Assembly (NCBI RefSeq): GCF_002005305.1
Contig: NZ_CP014782.1
Location: 4,588,001-4,652,000 of the forward strand
Direction: 5' to 3'
Length of the DNA stretch: 64,000 bases
DNA from: Shewanella psychrophila
GTDB lineage: Bacteria; Pseudomonadota; Gammaproteobacteria; Enterobacterales; Shewanellaceae
The notes beneath the pieces were generated by a model, which had not been told where the DNA came from, searched no databases, and was given only the letters and a program-made list of their open reading frames with translations. Positions 1 to 9,402 of this stretch are shown piece by piece (position 1 is the stretch's first letter; every line of letters begins with the position of its first letter). The position numbers and the translations under genes are program-made.

Positions 1-1578
1 CGTCATCGTCCTTTAGACTTCATCGCCGTAACCGATCACGCCGAATACATAGGTGAGATGTATACCAACTTGACCGAGGGCGCCGAAGGACACGATCAAG
101 AATTACTTAAAGAGCTACGGGCCATGACAGATATCAAGGATCGCGAATCCTGGTTTATGAAATATGTGATATCCAGCAACCGTGGTGCGAATCCTGCTCA
201 CCCCCCCTTCTTCACCGGTCCCGAGTCGGTCAAGAGTGCCTGGAAAATCATGCAGGAAACGGCAGACAAGTATAATCAACCAGGAAAATTCACCGCATTA
301 AAAGCCTTCGAGTGGAGCGGCGCTCCCGGAGGCGGTAACTTGCACAGAAATGTGATATTTCGTGACGCTCAGGTACCCGATGCCCCCATCAGCTATATCG
401 ATACTAACCGCGAAGATGGTCTGTGGCAGTGGATGTCCCAACAAGAATCCAAAGGCATGAAGCTGCTGGCAATTCCCCATAACTCTAACGCCAGTAAAGG
501 CATGATGTTCCCCAGTGTCGATGCAGAGGGCAAGCCTATCGACCTTGAATATGCCCAAACCCGTCAACATTTCGAGCCTTTGATGGAGATGATGCAAGTT
601 AAAGGCAACTCTGAGGTTCACAGACAGTTCTGGCCTGAAGATGAATTTGCCGATTTTGAGAATGCCGATTCGATTCAGAAATCCAGTGGCCGAACCTTCC
701 ACAAGAAAGACTTCGTTCGTGAAGGGCTAAAAATGGGACTCGCTTATGAGCAATCCCTCGGCGTGAATCCGTTTAAATACGGCACTATTGGCGGCACAGA
801 TAATCATAATGGCCTGCCTTCCGCTGTTGCTGAAGACAGCTTTATCGGCGCCCATGGAGAAGACGACGGCAGCATAGATGCGCGCCGGACCGGAGCCGTT
901 GTCGGTTGGATCGATGGCAAAGATCTCAGTATTGGAACCTTAGCCGGTGTCTGGGCAACTCAGAACACTCGTAGCGGTTTATGGGATGCGATGAAGAGCC
1001 GTGAGACATACTCAACGACAGGACCGCGCATCAAGGTGCGTTTCTTCGGCGGCGTAGAACTTCCCGCAAATCCTAAGAATGGTCAAGAGATGGTTCAGCA
1101 GGGCTACGACCTCGGCGTCCCTATGGGCAGCGATCTTCCTTCGATTGGCTCTGCACCAACCTTTACAGTCCACGCAATGAAAGATCCCGACGGCGCTAAC
1201 CTCGACCGGGTACAGATAATCAAGGGATGGGTCGATGCTAAGGGCGACACACATGAAAAAATTATCGATGTAGTCTGGTCAGATAAACGTAAGAAGGGTG
1301 AAGATGGCAAGCTTATACCAGTTGGCAACACAGTCGATCTGACAACGGCTAAATACACCAATACCATAGGCGCTACCGCTCTCATTGGCAGTTGGACCGA
1401 CACTGAGTTTAATCCGGAGCAACATGCTTTTTATTACACCCGAGTCATAGAGATCCCAACACCTCGTTGGACTACCTATGATGCGGTAAGAAACAAGCTG
1501 CCTCTGCTAGATGATGTGCAAGCCAGCATTCAGGAGCGCGCCTGGACATCACCTATTTGGTATAAACCTGCGGGATAA
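1..1578 (+). CDS. DUF3604 domain protein (5' end outside window)
   Basis: The reading frame is open from base 1, so the gene starts upstream; the first in-window Met (base 58) lies inside the conserved core and is not the start. The first residues read FIAVTDHAEYIGEM, a PHP-like metal-binding DHAE motif typical of DUF3604, and a second conserved block GGTDNHNG lies further on. About 525 residues are visible. The family has no firmly established reaction; its fold suggests a metal-dependent hydrolase, which is inference. It is followed after 110 bp by a parvulin and a HupE-like membrane protein on the same strand, so the three probably form one unit. A 13-bp-stem hairpin sits in that gap. Confidence 0.85.
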   Translation, partial: RHRPLDFIAVTDHAEYIGEMYTNLTEGAEGHDQELLKELRAMTDIKDRESWFMKYVISSNRGANPAHPPFFTGPESVKSAWKIMQETADKYNQPGKFTALKAFEWSGAPGGGNLHRNVIFRDAQVPDAPISYIDTNREDGLWQWMSQQESKGMKLLAIPHNSNASKGMMFPSVDAEGKPIDLEYAQTRQHFEPLMEMMQVKGNSEVHRQFWPEDEFADFENADSIQKSSGRTFHKKDFVREGLKMGLAYEQSLGVNPFKYGTIGGTDNHNGLPSAVAEDSFIGAHGEDDGSIDARRTGAVVGWIDGKDLSIGTLAGVWATQNTRSGLWDAMKSRETYSTTGPRIKVRFFGGVELPANPKNGQEMVQQGYDLGVPMGSDLPSIGSAPTFTVHAMKDPDGANLDRVQIIKGWVDAKGDTHEKIIDVVWSDKRKKGEDGKLIPVGNTVDLTTAKYTNTIGATALIGSWTDTEFNPEQHAFYYTRVIEIPTPRWTTYDAVRNKLPLLDDVQASIQERAWTSPIWYKPAG

Positions 1579-1592
1579 GTTCAGCTTGAATT

Positions 1593-1632
1593 GCCTTAGT
1601 TTAAGTACGTATTTGCTAGCTTAAACTAAGGC
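1593..1632. other. Intergenic hairpin between DUF3604 and parvulin genes
   Basis: Perfect 13-bp inverted repeat (1593-1605 and 1620-1632) with a 14-base loop. No T-run follows on either strand, so it is a weak intrinsic terminator at best; it could be a processing or attenuation hairpin inside the operon. Confidence 0.45.
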
Positions 1633-1688
1633 CCATAAACCATTTTATATTCTATCTTGCCCCCGGCACTAGGTTTTAAAGGTGTACT

Positions 1689-2612
1689 ATGCCACTAATA
1701 TTTAAAAAATTTATTCGTGATCCCTTCGCTCATTTTATGCTAATCGGCGCCGCTTTGTTCGGCCTCTACGCCTTAGTGAATGATAATGAAGAAGCGGCGC
1801 CCAATCGCATCATCATCTCAGAAGCCGATATCCAAAGAACCACAAGCCAATGGCAGCAAAAATGGCATCGTCTCCCATCAGAATCAGAGTTACTCAAGGT
1901 CATTGAACGACAGATTCGCGAGGAGATTTATTACCGTGAAGCCTTGGCCTTAGATCTGGGCCGTGAAGACCCAATTATTCGTAGACGCCTTGCAGAGAAA
2001 ATGGAGTTTATCGCTAACGATCTACTTATCCCCACTGAACCATCCGATGAAGAGTTAACCGCATATCTAGCCGCTAACCCGGACAAGTTTCTTTCCCCGG
2101 TTCGTTTGAGCTTTTCTCACATATTTTTCAGCGCCGATAACCTAAGTAGTGAGAGCCTATTAAACCAAAAGTCACTGCTCGCCCGCCTCAATGAGTTGCC
2201 AACCCAACCAGTACCCTCAGGCTTAGGCGACAGTTTCAATGGCAAGCAGCACTACCAACAGATTGCAGATTATCAAGTCGCCAGAATATTTGGTCGTCAG
2301 TTCAAGGAAGCAGTCGTCACTTTGCCTGTTGGTCAATGGCTTGGGCCCATCGAGTCTGGCTATGGCCGACATCTGATAAGAGTCGATGACCACATAGATG
2401 GCCAACTTCCGCCATTGAGGGAGATACGGAGTAAAGTCTTATCCTATTGGCGAACTGAGCAACAGAAAAAAAGTAATCACTCACTTTACGCCAAGCTAAA
2501 AGAAAATTACCAGATAGTGATTATGAGTAAGCCCTCACAAATGCTTAAGAAGAGTGTCGCCAGCGAATCTCAGGCTCCAAAAGAGTCACTAGAGACGGTT
2601 AATAGGGGCTGA
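1689..2612 (+). CDS. Membrane-anchored parvulin-type peptidyl-prolyl isomerase
   Basis: 307 residues. A hydrophobic segment at about residues 14-30 (AHFMLIGAALFGLYALV) looks like an uncleaved inner-membrane anchor. It is followed by a charged helical region and a PpiC/rotamase-like domain at about 118-245 (SFSHIFFS near its start, GPIESGYGRHLIRVDD near its end). Such proteins act as periplasmic foldases, and here the likely clients are its neighbours. The stop is one base from the start of the HupE-like gene, so the two are almost certainly co-translated. Parvulins of this kind often accompany HupE/UreJ_2 proteins in marine bacteria (family knowledge); the partner role is inferred. Confidence 0.85.
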   Translation: MPLIFKKFIRDPFAHFMLIGAALFGLYALVNDNEEAAPNRIIISEADIQRTTSQWQQKWHRLPSESELLKVIERQIREEIYYREALALDLGREDPIIRRRLAEKMEFIANDLLIPTEPSDEELTAYLAANPDKFLSPVRLSFSHIFFSADNLSSESLLNQKSLLARLNELPTQPVPSGLGDSFNGKQHYQQIADYQVARIFGRQFKEAVVTLPVGQWLGPIESGYGRHLIRVDDHIDGQLPPLREIRSKVLSYWRTEQQKKSNHSLYAKLKENYQIVIMSKPSQMLKKSVASESQAPKESLETVNRG

Positions 2613-2613
2613 C

Positions 2614-3684
2614 ATGAATAATCTTCACTCTTTCCCCCTGATAGGTAAATTGATTGGTTGGAGCAAACCGTACTTAACGACCCTGCTTTTGGCAATTCCT
2701 CTGATTATGCATGCATCAATAGTAGAGGCTGATGAGATAAGACCTGCCTATTTGGAGTTGACCCAGCTCGATAACACCTCCTTCAAGATCACCTGGAAGC
2801 TCCCCAGAAAAGAGACTCGAGTACTAAAGTTAAGCCCTGAGTTTCCAGACAATTGTACTAAGCTGGAACGCATTCACAGGGTTCACACAGCGTCGGCCGA
2901 CATCAGCCACTGGTCAATTCAATGTGATGGCGGCCTAGCTGACAAAACTGTCTCAATTCCTGAACTTGCCAACACCACCACAGATATTCTGATCCGGGTG
3001 CAGCACTTAAATGGCGCGACCCAGATGGCCAGATTGACTCCGGTGAACACCAGCTTCGTCATTGAATCTGCTGCCGAATCTTCTAATGCCGAGGTCATCA
3101 AGGTCTATACCTTACTCGGCATCGAGCATATTTTGCTTGGTTTTGACCACCTGCTGTTCGTGTTCGCCCTACTGCTCATTATCAAAGACAGGCGCAGACT
3201 CATAGGCGCGATAACAGCCTTCACCTTGGCCCACAGCATCACTTTGGCCTTAGCCTCACTAGGGATCGCCAGCATAGCCTTACCGCCGGTTGAAGCCGTT
3301 ATTGCCCTGAGTATCTTGTTTTTAGCCGTGGAGATCATTCATGGCCAGAAGGGAAAGGTAGGCATAGCCGAACGCTCTCCTTGGATGGTGGCTTTTATCT
3401 TCGGTCTGCTCCATGGTTTTGGCTTCGCCGGCGCGTTGGCTGAGATAGGCTTACCGCAAAATGCTATCCCCCTTGCCCTGCTATTTTTTAATGTCGGTGT
3501 CGAACTAGGACAACTGGCCTTCGTGGCAGCGGTCTTGATTGCCGGCGGAATAAGTCTGAGATGGGTAAACTTGGGGTGGATTAGCCCTCACTCACGCTCT
3601 CAAGCCTTGACCTTAATGGCCTATGGCATTGGTGGACTGTCTGCATTCTGGGTAATAGAGAGAACGGTCAGCTTTTGGGCCTAA
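2614..3684 (+). CDS. HupE/UreJ-2 family membrane protein
   Basis: 356 residues: an N-terminal signal or anchor segment to about residue 39, a soluble beta-rich domain of about 120 residues, then six or so membrane helices. The C-terminal half carries the histidine-rich membrane motifs of HupE/UreJ, including LLGFDHLLF, FTLAHSITL and LLHGFGFAGAL. Some relatives are nickel or cobalt permeases; the large extracytoplasmic domain marks the HupE/UreJ_2 group, whose substrate is not established. It begins one base after the parvulin stop and ends before a strong bidirectional terminator. No hydrogenase or urease gene is visible nearby, so a nickel role is only a guess. Confidence 0.85.
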   Translation: MNNLHSFPLIGKLIGWSKPYLTTLLLAIPLIMHASIVEADEIRPAYLELTQLDNTSFKITWKLPRKETRVLKLSPEFPDNCTKLERIHRVHTASADISHWSIQCDGGLADKTVSIPELANTTTDILIRVQHLNGATQMARLTPVNTSFVIESAAESSNAEVIKVYTLLGIEHILLGFDHLLFVFALLLIIKDRRRLIGAITAFTLAHSITLALASLGIASIALPPVEAVIALSILFLAVEIIHGQKGKVGIAERSPWMVAFIFGLLHGFGFAGALAEIGLPQNAIPLALLFFNVGVELGQLAFVAAVLIAGGISLRWVNLGWISPHSRSQALTLMAYGIGGLSAFWVIERTVSFWA

Positions 3685-3744
3685 TGCCTGTATCTTAGCG
3701 CTACGATTATATTTTTAACTGTATTTTTACCTTTGCTTGTCGAT

Positions 3745-3770
3745 AAAGGGCTTATCTATATAAGCCCTTT
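3745..3770. terminator. Bidirectional terminator
   Basis: Perfect 11-bp stem (3745-3755 / 3760-3770) with a 4-base loop between the convergent HupE-like and cytochrome genes. A/T-rich flanks suit termination in both directions. Confidence 0.8.
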
Positions 3771-3791
3771 AATTTACCTCATCGATTGACC

Positions 3792-6020
3792 TCATCTTAA
3801 GCTATTTAGCACAGCCTTAACTTGAGGCTGGGCACCGTGTTCAGTTATCCAATCTCTCAGAAAGACCTTAGCCTCTTGCCGATTATTGAGTTTATCTAAG
3901 CCTAAGGCATAGGTAATGGCATAGTGCCCATTAACTGGGTCCAATTCACTGGCTGTTAATAACCAATTCAGCGCCGCGGCATAATCCCTGTCGCGTACAT
4001 ACCAGAGCCCCATAGAATAGTTGGCGGCGGCCGAGCCAGGGAATCGTTTTAACGTCTGTTTTAACATGGCAAGGCTTTGTTTTTCACGCCCAAGCAGACG
4101 ATACAGATCGGCAAGATTCAGTCCGGCGCTCTCGAACCTAGGCGATATTTTCAGTGCTTGCAGATAAGCCTGTTCTGCCAATACATAATTCTGGCGTTCG
4201 AAATAGAACAGGCCTAGTAATACCTGGCTCTCGGGAGCACTGGCATTAAACTTCGCCGACTCGATAAACTCATCAAACATAGTTAAAATCAGGTTTGCCT
4301 GAGCCTTGGGCAACTGTTCTAAAGGCAGGCTCGCCAATTGACGGGCAATCTCAACCCGCACCGACTTACTGCTTTGTTCGAGATGATTTAATAACAACCG
4401 AGCTTTAAGATCTATAGGCAAAGCGTCCATAGAGCGTACAGCTCCTAAACGCACCAAAGGATCCGCGTCCAGTAACAGAGCTTGTGTCGCCTTCAGGCTG
4501 TCTGCATTATGAAACTTACCATGGCGCAATATCGCGCTTCCCCTCGCTATCCCCACTTGCCCTGAATCCAAGGCTATTTGTAACAGCGCAGTCGAGGCAT
4601 TGATTTCTCCACTTTCGGCATCGAAAAAAGCCTCGGCAAAGTCATGCTTACTCGGCTGCTTACCTCTGGCCTTATTCCAATTATCAATGGTCTTCTGAGC
4701 CCATGAGTTAGACTTGTCACTATGACATTGGCTGCAGGCATTGGGTGCACCAATGCGAGCAGCTAAGGCTGGACGGGGGATCCTAAAACTGTGATCTTGC
4801 CTGCCATCGACGCCCATATATGTGGTAGTTGGCATATGACAACTGACACATTCAGCACCCTCTCCTTCATGGTGATGATGCTCAAGCTGATCGAATACGC
4901 TTGGATTATGACACTGAGTGCAGAGTACATTGCCCTCAGCTTTCAGGCTTAAACTATGGGGATTATGGCAGTTGCTGCAGGTGACGCCCGCGGCTTGCAT
5001 CTTACTCTGCAGAAAAGATCCCCAGACGAAAACCTCTTCACGCATCTGGCCATCGGCATAATAAAGCGGGCTTTGTAATAGAGAGAGTAAATGGTCATCA
5101 TTATAGTCATGGCCGGGGTTCGACAATTGCAGCGGTGTGCGTCTCGAATGGCAAGCTGCGCAAGTCTCTTTTTGCCGCTGGGCTATAGGGCCACTACGGG
5201 TAAAAGTTTGATAAATATCACTACTACCCGATTTACTATCCGCTATATGCCCCCATTTAGCGAGATTATTAATGGACTGGGGAAAGCCTTTATTCAGTAA
5301 AGTCTTGGTTTTTTTACCCGGTTTTTCCGCCCATTTCAGGTGTTGCTCACCCGAACCATGGCAGGCTTCACAGCCAACATTGATTTCAAACCATTGAGTA
5401 TTGAAGCTGTTGTTTTCAGGTTCATAATTAACCTCTAGTCCGGTAGAGTGGCAACCAGCGCAGCGACTGTTCCAGTTGAACATACTGCCAGTCCAGTGCA
5501 AAGGATCATTATGATCGATGGCCTCAAGTTCTGGCTCATCCACACCATGAAGCTGCTCCGGATACAGGTGATACCAGCGCTGTCCTCCCTCCTCCTTGCT
5601 ACGCGTGTCCCAGATTATGCTCAATACTTGTTTGGCACCGTTAGGGAAATCAATCAGATATTGCTGTAATGGATAGACGCCGAAGGTATAGCCGATATGA
5701 AACTCTTGTAACTTGCCCTCGGCATTGTCTGTGGTGACATAAAACTTACCACCTCGACGGTAAAAACGTGAGGTCACGCCGTTGTAGGTAAATTGACTAT
5801 TATTGAAATCACCTAAAACACTGGTTTGTGTGGCAACAGACATAGCTAAATAGTGATGGCTCGTTTGCCACTGGCGATATTGCTCGCTATGACAAGTCTG
5901 ACAGCTAGCACTACCCACTAAGCTTGGCGAGCCATCTGCAGCCATCACGAACGGACATATGAATGTAGACAGCAGCAAAAGTCCAAGTAAAGCGATGCTC
6001 ATGTGTAATACCAACTTCAT
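3792..6020 (-). CDS. Eight-heme c-type cytochrome with C-terminal TPR repeats
   Basis: 742 residues. The signal peptide (MKLVLHMSIALLGLLLLSTF, then about 8 residues to AMAAD-like cleavage) indicates export. Eight CXXCH heme motifs can be counted: CQTCH (from residue 40), CAGCH, CEACH, CAACH, CSNCH, CTQCH, CVSCH and CSQCH. The layout resembles the cytochrome c554-like multiheme family. After the heme domain comes a helical region with HEAT-like features (about 480-590) and TPR repeats (about 600-735), suggesting assembly with a partner. It is probably a periplasmic electron-transfer protein or reductase; the substrate cannot be read from the sequence. It converges on the DUF3604/PpiC/HupE operon. 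Confidence 0.9.
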   Translation of the reverse strand: MKLVLHMSIALLGLLLLSTFICPFVMAADGSPSLVGSASCQTCHSEQYRQWQTSHHYLAMSVATQTSVLGDFNNSQFTYNGVTSRFYRRGGKFYVTTDNAEGKLQEFHIGYTFGVYPLQQYLIDFPNGAKQVLSIIWDTRSKEEGGQRWYHLYPEQLHGVDEPELEAIDHNDPLHWTGSMFNWNSRCAGCHSTGLEVNYEPENNSFNTQWFEINVGCEACHGSGEQHLKWAEKPGKKTKTLLNKGFPQSINNLAKWGHIADSKSGSSDIYQTFTRSGPIAQRQKETCAACHSRRTPLQLSNPGHDYNDDHLLSLLQSPLYYADGQMREEVFVWGSFLQSKMQAAGVTCSNCHNPHSLSLKAEGNVLCTQCHNPSVFDQLEHHHHEGEGAECVSCHMPTTTYMGVDGRQDHSFRIPRPALAARIGAPNACSQCHSDKSNSWAQKTIDNWNKARGKQPSKHDFAEAFFDAESGEINASTALLQIALDSGQVGIARGSAILRHGKFHNADSLKATQALLLDADPLVRLGAVRSMDALPIDLKARLLLNHLEQSSKSVRVEIARQLASLPLEQLPKAQANLILTMFDEFIESAKFNASAPESQVLLGLFYFERQNYVLAEQAYLQALKISPRFESAGLNLADLYRLLGREKQSLAMLKQTLKRFPGSAAANYSMGLWYVRDRDYAAALNWLLTASELDPVNGHYAITYALGLDKLNNRQEAKVFLRDWITEHGAQPQVKAVLNSLR

Positions 6021-6083
6021 TAAATAAGCTTATATACAATCACTTATAACACAGTCAAGGCTGATAACGTATTTTACGCTCAC

Positions 6084-6119
6084 AAAAAAGCCACCGTCAA
6101 TTCGCAATAACGGTGGCTT
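6084..6119 (-). terminator. Terminator of the PhnA-domain gene
   Basis: 10-bp stem (6088-6097 / 6110-6119) followed on the minus strand by a T-run, 30 bp past the stop codon. Confidence 0.85.
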
Positions 6120-6148
6120 AAAATCCAAATATTTGCTGAGGAAGAGGG

Positions 6149-6727
6149 TTACTCTTCGCCTGCAGGCACTTTCTTAACGAAGCAAGTTAGAATAACGATA
6201 CGGGTACCGCTAACGCGCCCTTCGATGTGCTCAGGATTGTTTGTCAGCGAGATACCACGGACCGTAGTACCACGCTTTGCGGTAAAGGTGGTGCCTTTAA
6301 CGTTAAGATCTTTAATGATCACCACGTTATCACCAGCTTCGAGAATAGCGCCGTTACTGTCTTTATGAGGGATAAAATCTTCATCAACCTCTTCGATGCC
6401 GGCTTCGCCCCATGCCAGCATGTCGTCATCGAGATAGAGCATATCCAGTAAATCACGCGCCCATGCTTCTTCATTCAGCTGCTTAAGCATACGGTAAGCC
6501 ATCACTTGAACGGCTGGAACTTGGCTCCACATGCTGTCATTGAGACAACGCCAGTGATTCATGTCTATGGTGCTGCGATCTTGGATTTGACCAGTACAAG
6601 TGTCACAGATCATGATACGCGCATCGCCGTATCCTTTTGAGTCCGGAAGCTCATAGGACGCTAGCTTTGACTCGCTAGCACACAGTTCACACTTGCTGTC
6701 GCAGCGCTTTAATAGTTCTCTAGTCAT
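6149..6727 (-). CDS. PhnA domain-containing protein
   Basis: 192 residues. The N-terminus holds a zinc-ribbon pair, CDSKCELC near residue 9 and CDTC near residue 41. The C-terminal part (about 118-188) is the PhnA beta-barrel domain with DSNGAILEAGDNVVIIKDL. PhnA-domain proteins of this length are widespread in Gammaproteobacteria; despite the name they are not reliably tied to phosphonate use, and no phn genes are nearby. It is monocistronic, with its own terminator downstream. Function unknown; family assignment is secure. Confidence 0.88.
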   Translation of the reverse strand: MTRELLKRCDSKCELCASESKLASYELPDSKGYGDARIMICDTCTGQIQDRSTIDMNHWRCLNDSMWSQVPAVQVMAYRMLKQLNEEAWARDLLDMLYLDDDMLAWGEAGIEEVDEDFIPHKDSNGAILEAGDNVVIIKDLNVKGTTFTAKRGTTVRGISLTNNPEHIEGRVSGTRIVILTCFVKKVPAGEE

Positions 6728-6870
6728 CTCGATCTCTTAAATCAAACATATACACAATAATGGGCGGCACTATAGCACAGAGTCCCAAAGTGAAAAAGTG
6801 AGTGAGGTCGATGCTTAGAGGCTACGCATATTCTTAGCGGCATCGACTACAAACTGACTCAAGATATACG

Positions 6871-7458
6871 CTATTTGACGCTGTAGCCTTTAGCTTCGAG
6901 ACAAGCCGAGCTAGCCTTATAGTAATTATCAGTACCCTGAGTATTAGCAAGCTGAGTTTGCTGATCTGCGGCCGCTTGTGCCTGAGCCTGTTGTTGAACC
7001 GCTTGTTGCTGCGCTTGTGCTTGTTGCTCAGCAGCTTGAGTATTTGAACGTCTGCTCTGACGGCGTCCAGCAACGGCACCTACAGCAGCACCTGTTGCCG
7101 CCGCATCGCTGCGGTCATCATCCCCTACCTCGGCAATGATGGCCCCAGCCGCCGCACCAGCCATGGCGCCGCGCATTCCCGACCCTCTATCAGATCCCTG
7201 CTCTACTGGCTGTGAAGGCGTTATCGGTGCTGTATATGCTACGACTTGAGCGACCTGAGGGTTTTCAGGATCAAAACCCGTCTCCTCAATAGCCCAGACA
7301 TGACAGCTCTGCTTATCAAGGTTCTGTTGCTCCTTACTTTGGCCATTTTCAGGAAAGATATACTGCTCCGCGTTAATTGCCGTAGAAAAACAAAGTGCAA
7401 AGCCTGAGAGTGCTAATGCTGAAAGCATCATTGACGATGTACGTAAAATATATTTCAT
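6871..7458 (-). CDS. Exported glycine-zipper protein
   Basis: I chose the Met at 7458 because MKYILRTSSMMLSALALSGF then gives a proper signal peptide; an in-frame Met ten codons earlier (7488) only adds a hydrophobic prefix. The middle carries Gly/Ala-rich segments (GAMAGAAAGAIIAEVGDDD, GAAVGAVAGRR) typical of glycine-zipper membrane-associated proteins. After that comes a strongly Gln/Ala-rich stretch (about 60 residues) and a short C-terminus with one Cys near SACLEAKGY. It is probably a periplasmic or outer-membrane-associated protein of unknown function. Similar proteins are common in Shewanella and Vibrio (recollection). Confidence 0.75.
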   Translation of the reverse strand: MKYILRTSSMMLSALALSGFALCFSTAINAEQYIFPENGQSKEQQNLDKQSCHVWAIEETGFDPENPQVAQVVAYTAPITPSQPVEQGSDRGSGMRGAMAGAAAGAIIAEVGDDDRSDAAATGAAVGAVAGRRQSRRSNTQAAEQQAQAQQQAVQQQAQAQAAADQQTQLANTQGTDNYYKASSACLEAKGYSVK

Positions 7459-7710
7459 AAGGGGTTCCATATAAAAGAGAAAGCTCATGACAACAAAAAA
7501 TGAACCTGAAAATGAAACGTCGAAGTCAACGCCTGTATAGTTATTACAGTCTGTAAAGCGCTCAAACTGTTATAGGGGATGAGCCGCACAAAGCTTGCCG
7601 CTCATCAGATAGGAGAGATAATAGACAGAAACAAGGAAGACAAAAACAGCAACAAAAGAAACAAAGGGTTCCACATACCAGAACTAAGGCAGACAGGCTA
7701 GGCTCTTCGG

Positions 7711-8661
7711 CTAGATTAGGAATCGTGTTGCAGCAGGGAGCGTTGCACTTGGCATATCAGAATTTTCAAGTTCAGCAACGGCGAAATCGATAAAACGGCG
7801 TACAACTAGCGGCATAAATTGATTGCTACGGTACATAATCCAACTGTGTAGTTGATACACTACTATTTCTTCACATAGGGGGATCAATTTATTGTGACTC
7901 ACCAGTAACTCACCTAAATGGACAGGCAGTGCAGCGATACCTAAACCAGACACACATGCATCAATCAAGACTTGTACATCATTAGTCACTAATACAGTGT
8001 CGAGCTTCTTAGGATCAAAATCAGGCTCTAAACTATGCTTAAATATTTTTCCATTTGGCAGGCGAGTTTGAATATACTTGTGCCCATCAAGCTGTGAAAG
8101 CTGCTTAGGTACCTGCCCCTCCTCAAAAAAGGAAGGTGCAGCATAGAGTTTTATTTTAGCGGTTTTAATTCGTCTGGCTATCAAACTACTATCTTCAAGC
8201 TCTTCACCAAAACTAAATCCGATATCAATATGCTGTTGAGAGAGGTTAAGTTCCTCATTAGTAGTGATCAACTCCGCCTTAACTTTGGGGTATTTAGCCA
8301 TAAATTGATAAACGGTATTAGCCAGCAACAGTGAATGGGCATTAGCGACCATCTGTACTCTTAATTCGCCAGAAACCTCCTTGGTAGGCTCAGCCAGATC
8401 AATTAAGGTTTGCTCAAGCTCTGCCAACAAAGATTTAGATTTTTGATAAAAGACCTGCCCCTGCTCAGTTAAGCGCATTGATTTAGGCTCACGAGTGAAG
8501 AGTTTGGCACCAATCTCTAACTCCAGCGCTTTGATTCGGCGACTAATATTCGACTTAGCAAGATCTAAGGTATCCGAAGTTTTGATTAGACTGCCGCTCT
8601 CTACGACTTGTTGAAACAACTTAATATCTTCTGTTTTCAAACTCCCGCCTGATCTCATCAT
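7711..8661 (-). CDS. LysR-family transcriptional regulator
   Basis: 316 residues with an N-terminal winged helix-turn-helix at about 8-67 (LKTEDIKLFQQVVESGSL; SNISRRIKALELEIGAKLF) and a LysR substrate-binding domain from about residue 95 to 300. Family members bind a divergent promoter and respond to a small-molecule ligand. Here no gene is divergent: the divergent side holds only a good ribosome-binding site and a two-codon frame (see the remnant at 8751-8773), so its original target may have been lost. Two adjacent Met codons begin the frame; which is used cannot be told. Confidence 0.88.
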   Translation of the reverse strand: MMRSGGSLKTEDIKLFQQVVESGSLIKTSDTLDLAKSNISRRIKALELEIGAKLFTREPKSMRLTEQGQVFYQKSKSLLAELEQTLIDLAEPTKEVSGELRVQMVANAHSLLLANTVYQFMAKYPKVKAELITTNEELNLSQQHIDIGFSFGEELEDSSLIARRIKTAKIKLYAAPSFFEEGQVPKQLSQLDGHKYIQTRLPNGKIFKHSLEPDFDPKKLDTVLVTNDVQVLIDACVSGLGIAALPVHLGELLVSHNKLIPLCEEIVVYQLHSWIMYRSNQFMPLVVRRFIDFAVAELENSDMPSATLPAATRFLI

Positions 8662-8750
8662 GCAGAAACACTAGAGGGCTTACGTTACTTCATGTTCCTA
8701 AAAACTGACAGTTAAATTTAATGTGTTCTGTATTATGAAACACTCTAACT

Positions 8751-8773
8751 AAGGAGTCGTATCTATGTATTAG
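8751..8773 (+). other. Orphan ribosome-binding site with two-codon frame
   Basis: AAGGAG at 8751-8756 lies 8 bases before ATG (8765-8767), followed by one Tyr codon and TAG (8771-8773). It faces away from the LysR gene, exactly where a LysR target would begin, and runs into the globin gene's terminator. It is probably the leftover 5' end of a deleted target gene; alternatively it is a minimal upstream frame with no function. Confidence 0.45.
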
Positions 8774-8777
8774 AGAC

Positions 8778-8804
8778 AAAAAACGCAGCCAATCGCTGCG
8801 TTTT
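8778..8804. terminator. Terminator of the truncated globin gene
   Basis: 10-bp stem (8780-8789 / 8795-8804) with A and T runs on both sides, 26 bp past the stop of the minus-strand globin gene. Confidence 0.85.
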
Positions 8805-8829
8805 ATAGGACTAATCATACAAAAAGGGA

Positions 8830-9183
8830 TCACTTTCCAATAATCTCTCCTTTAAGTGAATAGGCAATCATCAAGAGCTCCTGCTTTTCCTGCTCCCCAA
8901 CCTCGTTCTTATCCAGAGCAACCATGATGTCATCTATTACAGCCAGGTATTCGACCTCGTTGATATTCATGCATCGATGGGCTTCTGGCATAGATTTTCC
9001 CGTGTAGTCTTGTGGACCACCAGTGCCGGCACACAAAAATTCGGTCACCACCTTGATCACCCGATCTCTGTCACTGTCTTGATAACGACTGGCCACTGTT
9101 GGGTTTGTCGCATGGGTATCGAATATATCCGCCGCTATCCCTGCGATTTTTTGCTCCCCTCCAAGACGTTCATAAAGACTCAT
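8830..9183 (-). CDS. Group 1 truncated hemoglobin
   Basis: 117 residues, full length for TrHb1/COG2346. It has the opening SLYERLGGE, the GTGGPQDYTG block before helix F and a proximal His at residue 69 (MPEAHRCMNI). The position that is usually Phe-Tyr (B9-B10) reads Phe-Asp (residues 21-22), so the distal Tyr that stabilises bound O2 in many TrHb1 proteins seems absent, which would change ligand behaviour. It probably binds heme and O2 or NO in the cytoplasm. Monocistronic, with its own terminator. Confidence 0.85.
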   Translation of the reverse strand: MSLYERLGGEQKIAGIAADIFDTHATNPTVASRYQDSDRDRVIKVVTEFLCAGTGGPQDYTGKSMPEAHRCMNINEVEYLAVIDDIMVALDKNEVGEQEKQELLMIAYSLKGEIIGK

Positions 9184-9402
9184 AACATACCTCGTATCCT
9201 TTAAACTTAAAGACCCATTAAGTCTAGTAGAAACGAATATGAGTGGGCAAAAACTCTTAGTGTTTTATGATTGCAGCGGAATATCTGACGACAATTAGTC
9301 ATCATAAATAAGCTAACTCAAAATAACGGGATTATTCATCAATACTGATTCAATGAACGGGTCTAGTTTATCCAAAACGGGAAAGAAAACTTAAGGTCCA
9401 GT

